Shown: positions 31,481 to 41,168 of the stretch, piece by piece | Numbering within the stretch: the first letter of the stretch is position 1 | How the letters are laid out: each line of letters begins with the position of its first letter | Assembly: GCA_015179125.1 (NCBI GenBank) | Contig: WHVA01000031.1 | Span: 248,001 to 312,000, forward strand | Direction: 5' to 3' | DNA: 64,000 bases | DNA from: Gautieria morchelliformis | Lineage: Eukaryota > Basidiomycota > Agaricomycetes > Gomphales > Gomphaceae | The notes under the pieces: model-generated | Database searches by the model: none | What the model saw: only the letters and a program-made list of their open reading frames with translations | Told to the model about the DNA's origin: nothing | Made by a program: the position numbers and the translations under genes

Positions 31481-34400
31481 ATGTCTGCATTTCTCAGGGA
31501 TCCTTCTACTCCAGAGAGAAATCGTCAGCAGGAGCGTGAAAGGGCGAGGGAGGAGCAGGAGGGTCGTATGACGTCGCCTACTGATCGGAGAGCGCGTGCC
31601 CTTGCTGTGGCTGCTGTCAGAGCTCGGAACCAGCCACCCCCTCCACCACCTCCTTTTGCCATCCCTCACCCTCCTCCTAGAAGCACTGCGGCTGATCCTT
31701 TTCAACAACCTGCTGCAGGGCCATTACGTCCTCCTATCCTTGCGGGGCCACCACATCCTCTTATGCCTGCAGGGCCGTCACGTCCTCCCAATCCCAGTCC
31801 TGGACAGCAGGTGGCAGCCCTTCGTGCTCAGTTAGCAGCAATCCCAGCAGCACAGCCCTTGAGAAAATACAGGCAGGAGCCGATACAGCCACCTCCCAAT
31901 CTTCCTGTGGTTGGTTCTGCAGGAATTGCACAGTTGCGTGCTCAGGCTGCTGAGCAGTCTGCTATATTGCAGCAATTGGGAAGAGGTAGACAGGCAGCTA
32001 ATCCTCCTGTAGTAGGTTCTGCAGGAGTGGCAGCATTGCGTGCTCAGGCCAATGCAATAAGACCAATGCCTCCGCTACTCCCTGCGCTTTTGCGGCCTCT
32101 TCAGCGACTCCCTGCACCTCCTCAGCCGCTCCCTGCACCTCCTCAGCCGCTCCCTGCGCCTCCTCAGCTGCTCCCTGCACCTCCTCAGCCACTCCCTGAA
32201 CCTCCACAGCCTCTTCAGCCACTCCCTGCACCTCCTCAGCCTCCTCAGCCACTCCCTATACCTCGGCAGCGTCCTCAGCGTCCTCCTCCTCCTATTCCAC
32301 TTGGTCGCTCTAGAATAATTGAGGCAGATGTGCAGCGTCATGATTTGGGTCCCATGGTTATTCCCTGCCATGACTGTGGAGCATTACACTGGAGGGCAGA
32401 ACGTCTTCAGAAATCCTCAAATGTGCGGCCCAGATTTGGTGATTGCTGTATGGAAGGAAAGGTGCAGCTGGAAGACCTGCCAGAGCCCCCTCAGCCGTTG
32501 AAACAGCTTTTAGAAGGCCAGGACCCTGAGGCAAAAGGATTTCGCCAGAATATCAGGCAGTATAATGCTGCGTTTGCATTCACTTCTGTGGGGGCCAACT
32601 TTGACCAAGATTTGCTTCGGGAGGGTCATGGTCCATATGTGCTCAAGCTACAGGGTGAACTGTATCATCTCCATGGCTCTCTCCTCCCTGAAAATGAAGA
32701 CGATCCAAAGTATGCCCAGCTTTACATATATGATCCTGCACTGGCTTTGGCAAAGAGAAAAGATCGTAATGAGTGTCTGTCTCCAACTATCATGGGAGAC
32801 TTGCAGGAAATGCTCCTTCTATGCAATCCTCATGTGCGCACATATAAACAAGCAGCTGAGAGGCTCAGAGGTCAAGAACAGAATGGTGACATCCAGGCAA
32901 GGCTCACATACAGGGCGCACAGGGATCCTAGGAGATATAATGTCCCAACTGCAGATGAGATTGCAGTCGTTCTTCCTGGAGATCGCATCGACCCTGGACC
33001 TAGGGATATTATTGTCCAGCTCAGAGGTGGACATTTCATAAGGGTATTGGATACCAATGCAAACTATGCCTCTCTGCACTATGTCTTGCTCTTTCCCAAG
33101 GGAGAGTTGGGATGGGAACCAGGTATTCCTTATCATGAGCCAGAGCGTGCTCAGCAGGCCAATCCCAATCCAAACCGACGGAGCCAGGTCACCCAAATAC
33201 AGTACCATGCATATCATCTGTTCCAGAGAGAGAGAGAACCTACAACACTCCTGCGTGGTGGCAAATTGTTCCAGCAGTACATTGTAGACTCCTGGGCTGC
33301 TGCAGAGCAAAGCAGACTGAGGTGGATCAGGGCCAATCAACACACTCTGCGTGCTGAGCAGTATAACCAGATGGTAGATTCATATGGAGGCTTGGACAAT
33401 GACATGGGAGATGCAAACAGCTTGGGCATAAAAGTCATTCTGCCTGCGACATTTCAAGGAAGTACATGGGACATGAATCAAAACTGCCAGAACTCCCTGG
33501 CCATTACAACAAAGAAGGGTCCCCCTGATTTATTTATTACCATGACTGCCAATCCAAAGTGGGATGAGATAGTGGCCGAGTTGCTCCCTGGACAAACTGC
33601 TCAGGACAGACCTGACCTGGTGTCGCGGGTGTTTCACCTCAAAAAGAAATACCTCATTGACTTGATCGTCAAGGACAAGATCTTTGGAGAAACCGTCGCA
33701 CGCATTCACACTATTGAATTCCAGAAGAGGGGGCTCCCACACATGCACCTGCTTACCTGGTTCGATAGGGAGTCCAAGGTCAAACATCCACATGAGGTGG
33801 ATTCTATGATTTCAGCAGAGTTCCCTGATCCAGAGACACATCCTGTCCTCTACCAGTTGGTCTGTGAGCTGATAACACATGGTCCCTGTGGAGAATTTAA
33901 TCCAAACGCACCCTGCATGGAAAATGGCAAGTGCAAGAAAGGCTTCCCAAAGCCATTCTGTGAGGAGACCATTGTGAATGTAGATGGATATCCAAAATAT
34001 CGTCGTCGCAATGATGGAAGGCTGCACAATGTCAGAGGTGACATGCTGGACAACAGATGGGTTGTGCCATACTCTCCTCTGCTCTTGCTCAAACTCCAGT
34101 GTCACATCAACCTTGAATTCACCTTCAGTGTGAGGTGTGTCAAGTATATCCACAAGTATCTCTACAAGGGGCATGATCGGACCACGATGGAGTTTGGTGT
34201 CAACCATGATGAGATAAAGAAGTACCTGGACGCTCGCTATGTCAGTGCTCATGAGGCCTGTTGGAGGTTGCTGGAGCGGGAAATCCACACTCAGGTGCCT
34301 GCAGTCATGGCACTGCCAGTCCATGAAAAAGACCAGCAATCAGTTGTTTTCAATCCTGATGCTGATCCGCTCACCATCATGAACAGGGTCGAGGGGTCAA

Positions 34401-36490
34401 AGACAGCGCTCATGGCTTACTTTGAGGCCAATGCTGCCTACCCTCATGCACGCGATGTGCTCTATGTGGATTTTCCTGAGCATTTTACCTGGCAAAAAGA
34501 GGAAAGGGTATGGACACCACGTCAAAGGGGATATAGCATTGGATGCCTTCACTTTGCAAGCCCAAAATCAGGAGAGAGATTTTATTTGCGCACTCTCCTC
34601 ACGGTGGTCAAGGGGGCCAGATCCTTTGAGGAGCTTAGGACAGTGGATGGCATACAATGTGCCACTTACAAGGAGGCCTGTCTTGCCAGGGGACTTCTGG
34701 AGGATGATCAGGAGTGGAGGTTGTGTCTCCAGGAAGCCAGTGGCATGAAAACAGGCTCTCAGCTCAGACATCTCTTTGCCACCATCCTTGGTCATTGCAT
34801 TCCCTCACAACCTGACAGACTATGGGACGGCTTCAAGGAGCACATATGTGATGAGCTCAGACATCAGCTCCAAATCAGACACAATATCCAGGAGCCACGG
34901 GATGATCAGGTCTATGATTTTGGCCTCTTTCTCTTGGATAAACTCCTTCAGCGTAATGGAATGTCCTTGAACAGCTTTAAAGATATGCCTCGGGTGGTAG
35001 GCGAGTGGGAGGTCCTGATTGGAAACAGGTTCATAGCTGAGCAGAGGGACTATGACCCTGTTCAAGAGAGGCAGAAGGTTGATGAGGAGGTTCCCAAGCT
35101 GAATGAGGGGCAAAGGTCTGCACATGATCAGATATTACGGTCGGCACTGGACATAGATGCTCAGGGGAAACCTAATGGACAAATGTTTTTCATCACTGGC
35201 TCAGGGGGCGCTGGGAAATCATTCACATGGAACACCCTAATCCACTCCTGTAGAGTGGAGAGTCTCATTGTGATTGCTGTAGCCTCATCTGCAATGTCTG
35301 CACTTATCCTCACTAATGGGACAACCTCTCACAGCATGCTTGGAATTCCAATTCCTGTCCATGAGGGCTCTCTCTCCTCCATCAAAAAGAACTCTGACCA
35401 GGCTGATATGCTGAGACTGACCAGGCTCATCATTTGGGATGAGGCTGCAATGCAGCATCGCCATGCCATAGAGGCCATTGACAGGACACTGAGGGATTTC
35501 CTTGACCAGCCTGACAGACCCTTTGGTGGCATCACGGTTGCCTTTGGAGGTGACTTTCAGCAGACTCTCCCAATTGTCCCCAAAGGCTCCAAGGAGGATA
35601 TCGTGGGAGCTACCCTTCAGAAGTCATATCTGTGGCCAAAGATCAAGGTCCTCCATCTGACAGAGAATATGCGGGTGAGAAATGACCCTGACAGAGCCAG
35701 GTTTGCAGAATGGCTGCAGAATGTGGGTGAGGGAAAGGATCTCCCACTAGATCATACGTTCTCACTCCCTCCTCACATGGTTTGTGGCCCTGGAATTGCA
35801 GAGCTGATCCAGGAAATATACCCTGGCATTGGCAATGCAATCCCTGCCCAGGACAATTATTTTTTAGAGTGGGCCATCCTCTGTCCCAGAAATATTGAGG
35901 TCAATGAGATCAATTCCATGGTGTTGAGGCAGTTTCCAGGTGATGCTCAGGTCTTCCACTGTGCAGATTCTGTCAAGGAAACCAACTTTGCAGAGCAGTA
36001 TCCTGTGGAGTATCTGAATTCCATAGAGATGGGCAGTCTTCCTCCTGCTCACTTGGAAGTAAAGCCTGGAGTGCCTCTGATGATGTTGCGCAATTTGGAT
36101 AAGAAGCAAGGACTATGCAATGGGACAAGGTTGCGGTTGGTCAGGATGAGGAATAGAGTGTTGGAGGTCAGGATCATCTCAGGTCCACGTGCAGGAAATA
36201 CTGCTTTCATCCCCAGGATCACCATTTCACCATCAGAGGGGGAATTACCATTTGTGCTGCAGAGGAGACAGTTTCCAGTGCGTGTGGCATTTGCAATGAC
36301 CATCAACAAGTCTCAGGGACAGTCTTTGGGTACGGTTGGGCTGGACCTGAGATATCCAGTGTTTGGACATGGTCAGTTGTATGTTGGTGTTTCAAGGGGA
36401 ACAAGCTGGAACAAAGTGAAGGTCTTGCTTGAGGAGGGTTTGAACACAACCAACATTGTATATAAAGATGTATTACTTAGAGCTCCTTGA
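31481..36490 (+). CDS. Helitron RepHel protein (HUH Rep plus PIF1-like helicase)
   Basis: A single uninterrupted frame of 1669 codons. The N-terminal 280 residues are low complexity with Pro-Ala-Gln repeats (LPAPPQP). A zinc-binding-like block follows (C296HDCG, then CCMEGKV) in the conserved upstream domain. The HUH nuclease motif is H754-M-H756 (GLPHMHLLTW), and the tyrosine motif is Y889IHKY893LY895K896. The helicase part has Walker A GSGGAGKS (1240-1247), Walker B IIWDEAAM (D1320-E1321), GGDFQQTLPIV, LTENMRV, the late motif INKSQGQS and YVGVSRG. It nicks and transfers one strand and unwinds DNA during rolling-circle transposition. The ATG at 31481 is followed by a sequence resembling a splice acceptor (TTTCTCAG), so the true start may be in an upstream exon or at the Met at residue 29. 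Confidence 0.92.
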   Translation: MSAFLRDPSTPERNRQQERERAREEQEGRMTSPTDRRARALAVAAVRARNQPPPPPPPFAIPHPPPRSTAADPFQQPAAGPLRPPILAGPPHPLMPAGPSRPPNPSPGQQVAALRAQLAAIPAAQPLRKYRQEPIQPPPNLPVVGSAGIAQLRAQAAEQSAILQQLGRGRQAANPPVVGSAGVAALRAQANAIRPMPPLLPALLRPLQRLPAPPQPLPAPPQPLPAPPQLLPAPPQPLPEPPQPLQPLPAPPQPPQPLPIPRQRPQRPPPPIPLGRSRIIEADVQRHDLGPMVIPCHDCGALHWRAERLQKSSNVRPRFGDCCMEGKVQLEDLPEPPQPLKQLLEGQDPEAKGFRQNIRQYNAAFAFTSVGANFDQDLLREGHGPYVLKLQGELYHLHGSLLPENEDDPKYAQLYIYDPALALAKRKDRNECLSPTIMGDLQEMLLLCNPHVRTYKQAAERLRGQEQNGDIQARLTYRAHRDPRRYNVPTADEIAVVLPGDRIDPGPRDIIVQLRGGHFIRVLDTNANYASLHYVLLFPKGELGWEPGIPYHEPERAQQANPNPNRRSQVTQIQYHAYHLFQREREPTTLLRGGKLFQQYIVDSWAAAEQSRLRWIRANQHTLRAEQYNQMVDSYGGLDNDMGDANSLGIKVILPATFQGSTWDMNQNCQNSLAITTKKGPPDLFITMTANPKWDEIVAELLPGQTAQDRPDLVSRVFHLKKKYLIDLIVKDKIFGETVARIHTIEFQKRGLPHMHLLTWFDRESKVKHPHEVDSMISAEFPDPETHPVLYQLVCELITHGPCGEFNPNAPCMENGKCKKGFPKPFCEETIVNVDGYPKYRRRNDGRLHNVRGDMLDNRWVVPYSPLLLLKLQCHINLEFTFSVRCVKYIHKYLYKGHDRTTMEFGVNHDEIKKYLDARYVSAHEACWRLLEREIHTQVPAVMALPVHEKDQQSVVFNPDADPLTIMNRVEGSKTALMAYFEANAAYPHARDVLYVDFPEHFTWQKEERVWTPRQRGYSIGCLHFASPKSGERFYLRTLLTVVKGARSFEELRTVDGIQCATYKEACLARGLLEDDQEWRLCLQEASGMKTGSQLRHLFATILGHCIPSQPDRLWDGFKEHICDELRHQLQIRHNIQEPRDDQVYDFGLFLLDKLLQRNGMSLNSFKDMPRVVGEWEVLIGNRFIAEQRDYDPVQERQKVDEEVPKLNEGQRSAHDQILRSALDIDAQGKPNGQMFFITGSGGAGKSFTWNTLIHSCRVESLIVIAVASSAMSALILTNGTTSHSMLGIPIPVHEGSLSSIKKNSDQADMLRLTRLIIWDEAAMQHRHAIEAIDRTLRDFLDQPDRPFGGITVAFGGDFQQTLPIVPKGSKEDIVGATLQKSYLWPKIKVLHLTENMRVRNDPDRARFAEWLQNVGEGKDLPLDHTFSLPPHMVCGPGIAELIQEIYPGIGNAIPAQDNYFLEWAILCPRNIEVNEINSMVLRQFPGDAQVFHCADSVKETNFAEQYPVEYLNSIEMGSLPPAHLEVKPGVPLMMLRNLDKKQGLCNGTRLRLVRMRNRVLEVRIISGPRAGNTAFIPRITISPSEGELPFVLQRRQFPVRVAFAMTINKSQGQSLGTVGLDLRYPVFGHGQLYVGVSRGTSWNKVKVLLEEGLNTTNIVYKDVLLRAP

Positions 36491-36641
36491 TTTCTGATAT
36501 CTACTTGATGCAAATTGATTACTTTGATTTTCCCCAATGCACTTGACCTTACTGATATGTTAGACTTACCGATGCGTTAGACTTACTGATGCATTAGACT
36601 TACTGATGCCTTTGAACTTACTGAGGCGTTTGACTTGCACC

Positions 36642-36669
36642 CCCGCGCGAAGCATGGGTATCCACCTAG
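36642..36669 (+). other. Helitron 3' terminus: imperfect hairpin plus CTAG
   Basis: Stem CCCGCGC / GCATGGG (one mismatch, one G:T pair) with loop GAA, then TATCCAC and CTAG. The next base opens TCAATAGTATAAAG, the start of unit 4. Confidence 0.75.
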
Positions 36670-37144
36670 TCAATAGTATAAAGTTCTAGGGGGGGCGGTT
36701 GTGGGCCTCGCTATATGAAAACAGCATGCTCTGCTGACATAATCCTGACATAATCCTGACATAAGCCTGACATAAGCCTGACATAATCCTGACTAAGACA
36801 CAAACAAACCACGCAACTTTCTACTGCGGCGGAGTTTGAATGCGAGCGGCGCAGCGACCAAGCAGCGTTCCTGGTCACGTGACCGGTTCGCGTCCAACGT
36901 TGCTGCGCGCGCGCACCCACCTTCCCTCGACCCTCCTGCTGCCATTTCCTCTGGTCCAACTGGCAACCTCTGGCTCTCCTGCCCACTGTCTCTGTGCCTG
37001 CTGGATCTGCCTGTCTGCTGCTGGCTGTCTCTCTGTCTGGCTCTCTCTGTGTCTGCTACTAGCTTTCCCTGTGTGTGGCTCTTTCTGTGTCTCTTACTGG
37101 GGCTCTCTGTCTCTCTACAGTCCCCTCAGGTAAATATTGGTAAT

Positions 37145-38455
37145 ATTTTCGCTTTTTTATCCTCTTTTGACTTCTTTTCACCCTAGGCTTCTCCTCTCAT
37201 TGCCTCCCACCTTTCTTGATGGTCATTACTGGCTCTGGTGTGTTTTTTCCTATCATATCTATCATTTCCTCCAATAATTTTCGCTTTTTTATCCTCTTTT
37301 TGCCTTCTTTTCAGCCCCCTCTCTCAATGCCTCCCACCTTGCCTGTCTGATATTGCTGCATCTGGTGTGTCTTGCTATCATGTGTTTTGATATTTATTAG
37401 AATCAGCTTCTTTCCATGGTAAATATTGCTATTTCTTGCTGTAATTTTCGCTTTTTTAATCTCTGTTTGACTTCTTTTCAGCTTAGGTTGCTCCTCTCAT
37501 TGCCTCCACCTTTCTTGGTCATCACTACTGCCTCCTGTGTGCTCTTTCCTTATCATATCTGTCATTTCTTCCCCTAATTTTCGCTTTTTTATCCTCTTTT
37601 TGCCATCTTTTCAGCCCAGGTTCCTCCTCTCAGTGTTTCCCACCTTTCCTGTCTGCCATTGCTGCATCTGGTGTGTGTCATGCTATCATATTTGTGTTGT
37701 TTTGACATTTATTAGGATCAGCTTCTCTCCATGGTGTTTCTTCTAAGATTTTCGCTTTTTTAACCACTTTTTGACTGCTTTTCAGCCTGGCCTGCTCCTC
37801 TTATTGCCTCCCACCTTTCTTGATCATCATCATTGTTGTGAAACCCGAGACGCGCCAGCCGCTCAGGACCGGCCCAAGCGCGTACATGCGCTGCGTTCCC
37901 CTTTGTACGCTTCCCGTTCTCGTCCGACTCTCACCCCACGACTCGGATCAATTTCCCCACTCCATTCCCATGACCATCACCCGATCCAGCGTATGTACAT
38001 GTACAATTAGGTATACAACTACCCCATGATCCGACTCCACTCCAGGCATTCGATCCCCGCACCATCTCCCATCTGATCCCCCATGTACGTTCCTTAGTAC
38101 TCCACACCGAGCTACATATCTCCCAGTTACTGGTGTCCCATCCAGTATATAGCTGTTACCTTTGTATGCTCAAAGAACCAGACAATTATAATTGCCCACT
38201 TCTGCGCGACTCTCCACTTCAGTCCCTCGCCGCTCCCACTGCCGCTCCAACCTAGGAGACATAGGCTACAGAACCATTTGTACACTACAATATAGTAGTA
38301 TAGTTCCATCGAGTCTTGTTCCGAGTTCATCGCCACTCCCTGCCCAGACCACTAAACAGTTTTCACTAGAATCATAGCCTGTGGTGTGGTTTTTTTCTGA
38401 CATTTCTTGCACTAAGTTTTCGCTTTTTTATCCCCTTTTAATTTTTTTTTTTTTT
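37145..38455 (+). repeat. Dimeric tandem repeat, about 301 bp per dimer
   Basis: The block TTTTCGCTTTTTTATCC followed by TTCTTTTCAG occurs at about 37145, 37278, 37445, 37579, 37747 and 38416. Spacings alternate 133 and 167 bp, that is a 300-302-bp higher-order unit. The last spacing becomes about 127 once the 537-bp insertion and one flanking repeat are removed. Each copy resembles a splice acceptor (pyrimidine tract then CAG). Confidence 0.75.
37834..38370. mobile_element. Insertion in the dimeric repeat, possible solo LTR
   Basis: 537 bp from TGTTGTGAAACCCGAG to TTTTCACTAGA, flanked by ATCAT on both sides (37829-37833 and 38371-38375). Its left end looks like a copia-type LTR start; the right end lacks the usual CA, so the border may be a few bases off. 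No ORF. The repeat unit it splits resumes on the other side. Confidence 0.55.
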
Positions 38456-38867
38456 TTTTTTCTAGCCCAGGTTCAGGGCTCCCACCATTCCTGTGTGTAG
38501 TATGTTTCTTGCTCTCATATCTCCTTCTTTTTCGATATTTATTAGGATCAGTGTCTCTTTTTTTTTAATTGTTATTTATTTATTTTTATATGTATATATA
38601 TACTGTATATTTGTCAAAATAGATATCAAAAAATTTCCTTGACTTTGCTAAAAATTAATGACAACAGCCTCTGCTTGCAAAATATAAGTCTATTTCTCTA
38701 TTATCCATTGTAAACCCTCTGACATTTATTTATTTTCTCTGCCCCTACAATAAGTTCACTTTTAGGCTCTTAGGGTTATGCTACGTATGGGGACATACTA
38801 CAAACAAGGGACATGCTCTGCACACTATACTTGGGGGACATTATACACTCGGGGGACACACTACAAA

Positions 38868-38965
38868 CAAGAGACATGCATGTATTATCCTACATGAGCA
38901 TGGCTCAATGGATAAAAATGGATCAAAAAAAAAAAAAAAAAAAAAAAAAAAAACAAGAGACATGC
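38868..38965 (+). mobile_element. Short poly(A) retroposon with 12-15-bp TSD
   Basis: CAAGAGACATGC at 38868-38879 is repeated at 38954-38965 (up to 15 bp if the preceding A residues are counted). Between them lie about 45 bp and a run of about 29 A. The insert carries TGGCTCAATGG, which resembles a tRNA/Pol III A box. Long TSD and poly(A) point to target-primed reverse transcription of a short, 5'-truncated or tRNA-derived RNA. Confidence 0.6.
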
Positions 38966-39004
38966 TACACATGATATACTTGTGGGACATGCTATGCACA
39001 AGGG

Positions 39005-39655
39005 TGTTATGTATTGCGATTTCCGGAAGTTGGAACTAGAAAGGACGGTGGTTTCAACTTATGTGTTGCGCCCCCAATGAACTATCGTCAAGTATTTCGG
39101 ATTGTAAGTCAGAAGTCGGAAAGTAATGAAGTAAGTTAAAGGCCAAGTGTTAAGTCGGAAGGCAGAAGGCTAAGAGATGGAGGTGCTGCGCTACTTGGTG
39201 TGCTAAGAACAGGAGATAGAGCAAAGGAAATCATGTATCGAAGGTGATTATCTGATTGCAGAATAATGAGCATACGTGAGGGCTTTCATACAAAGAGCTG
39301 AGACAACAGGTAATTGGGTAGTACTAAGCATATTCTGAAGAAAGTGGAAGTCGGATAAGATATATGGGGTAAGTAACTAATTGAGAACAAAGAACTACAA
39401 GGGGGTGCAGGGTAGAGTCAAGAACAATGGGCAAAAGAACAAGGGGACAGAAAGCATATCTGACATAACGGAACAATGGGACTCCAGAGGGGCCGGCCAT
39501 ATGGTCTTGCTGTGCTGCGAGTTGAGTCCGGTAGGTCCAAGTAATAGAGTCAAAAGAAGAAAGGATATAACAAGGGTCAGGATTGTCGGAATTATTGGGA
39601 TGTTGGAAAGGAGGTGGAACTGAGTGTTGGAAGTCGGAAATGCATGGTCATAACA
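39005..39655 (-). mobile_element. Solo LTR, family LTR-B, in Helitron unit 4
   Basis: 651 bp from TGTTATGTATTGC to ATGGTCATAACA with TSD AAGGG (39000-39004 and 39656-39660). It splits the GGACATGCTATGCAC minisatellite of unit 4. Confidence 0.88.
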
Positions 39656-39952
39656 AAGGGACATAATACACATGATATACTTGGGATACACACTACGCAT
39701 GGGGGACATGCTATGCACACTATACTTGCGGGACACACTACACTCTGGGAACACATGCCATACATGGGGACATGCTACCCATGACGGGCGCACAGATATG
39801 GAAGAAATGGGTGGAGACATTACCTACCCTGATGCGTTATTTAGAGATACTTTGAATTGTGATGAGATGTGTTTTACTTATCCGAATGATTTTACTTATC
39901 CCAAGTTTTATTTACCCAATGTGTTTGACCTAACCATGGGTATACACCCTAG

Positions 39953-40460
39953 CAGTGGTCCAAGCACATTCAGGCTCATCCCATGGGTTCCCGGTGTAAG
40001 GAGGGATGCCTCCCTGTGGTGACAAACTGCGCAGAGCTACTAATGCAGCTGATAGTGAGCAGGAAAGAGGAGTCTCTATTACTAATCTAAGTGGACCCAC
40101 TATATACTCTGAGAACAATGGGTGGCACAATCATACTAAAGAGAGCATAGCTCTCTTGCACTGGCAGTCCCTACCCAGCGCTGTGCCACATCCTGGTGTG
40201 CAGCACAGGGGCACAGTAGGAATAGACTTGCGATATGCAGTATTTTCACATGGACAGTTTCATGTTGCACTAATTGTAACAGAGTCCATGTTCTTTAGGG
40301 AAGGGGAATACAACATCTAATATTGTATACAAAGAGGTGCTGCTAAAGCCTGATTAAATATGTAGCTTCATTTCACCAAATAATTCTTTGATTCTATTAA
40401 CTACCCATGTGCAATGTTAACCTTAACAAACCCGGTGCGAAGCACGGGTCTATTGGCTAG
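39953..40460 (+). mobile_element. 3' fragment of a second Helitron family
   Basis: A decayed helicase C-terminus reads GTVGIDLRYAVFSHGQFHVAL (near 40210-40270) and then NIVYKEVLLKPD before TGA. About 90 bp later come a hairpin (40430-40449, stem ACCCG.GTGC / GCAC.GGGT) and CTAG at 40457-40460 followed by T. The hairpin and the bases around CTAG (TATTGGCTAG) differ from units 1-3, so this is another family. Nothing of its Rep domain is left. Confidence 0.7.
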
Positions 40461-40703
40461 TTTACAATATAAAAGAAGGCCATTCTGACCCCCTAGGATC
40501 ATCATCCAATCTAGCAATCTACTGCTTCTATCCTACACATGACTCGTGCCACTTGCATCTTACTAAGCTGCTAACCCCAGCTAGGGTTATTCACTTACTT
40601 TAGTGTCTAATTCCTTCTTAAGTAGATACTTTTCTGCTTAGCCACCTAGACTAATCCTCCGGGTGTAATTATACAGAGTGAGTCTGTCAATTGATAGTCT
40701 TGC
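40461..40703 (+). mobile_element. Middle part of retroelement leader/LTR, copy 2
   Basis: TTTACAATATAAAAGAAGG through GTCAATTGATAGTCTTGC matches 5991-6230 of copy 1. It is bounded on the left by the Helitron 3' end and on the right by the chromovirus insertion. Confidence 0.65.
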
Positions 40704-41168
40704 TGTAAGGGCAACCCTGGCTGGTTGTGGAGATCACACTACCACACAACTGACAAGGGGAAATCCAAAGTCTGTATAAATGAACAGAGTATACAAGAGA
40801 GGGGATTCTCACCTGACTAAGGACCCCCAATGTCAGCGAGCACGTATTATACTACGCTGCGCAGCCAGGGACAACACTTGGCACCCGCCATCAACCCTGC
40901 ATCCTCCTGACCTCCCTGACCCTTGATCGACCCTTGATGCCACCAATTACACGAGTCGCTTGATTTCCGACACTGTTCCGAGAGTGGAAGTCGGAAATTG
41001 GAGTGGAACTGGCAAGGCGAACAGAACTGGTGGAAGTTCTCCCAGAAGCGGAATCATTTCCGAAAGCGGAGGCGGAGATGGAATCGGAATTGGAAGCGGA
41101 GTCGGAAATGGAGTCGGAACTGGGTGTGGTGTCGGAACTGGAAATGGAAAACAGGGTGTCCCCTGACA
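40704..41168 (-). repeat. 3' LTR of chromovirus copy 1
   Basis: 465 bp. It contains a long run of GTCGGAA/GCGGA words. The stop codon of the chromodomain frame (41169-41171) touches the LTR, and a purine run (AGAGGGGGG) precedes it. Confidence 0.88.

Larger units (their letters stand above)
30550..36669 (+). mobile_element. Autonomous-looking Helitron (unit 3)
   Basis: 6.1 kb from TCCTATAGGTGAAAG (identical to the start of unit 1) to CTAG at 36666-36669. The RepHel ORF is at 31481-36490. The 3' subterminal region has five GATGCGTTAGACTTAC-type repeats and a hairpin with one mismatch and one G:T pair (36642-36658). All parts expected of an autonomous Helitron are present. One base separates it from unit 2, and unit 4 follows with none. 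Confidence 0.8.
36670..39952 (+). mobile_element. Helitron unit 4, non-autonomous, decayed 3' hairpin
   Basis: Starts TCAATAGTATAAAG with CGGTTGTGGGC about 28 bp in, and ends ATGGGTATACACCCTAG. The left arm of the hairpin is lost (GACCTAACCATGGG in place of GACTTGCACCCCCGCG), so the 3' end is degenerate. GATGCGTTATTTAGAGATAC near 39832 corresponds to the last codons of the RepHel ORF, as in unit 1. Inside lie a dimeric tandem repeat, a 537-bp insertion, a poly(A) retroposon, minisatellites and an LTR-B. Confidence 0.6.

Noticed and set aside
38880..38925. tRNA gene
   Set aside because: Only an A-box-like element is present; there is no B box, no acceptor stem pairing, and a poly(A) run follows.
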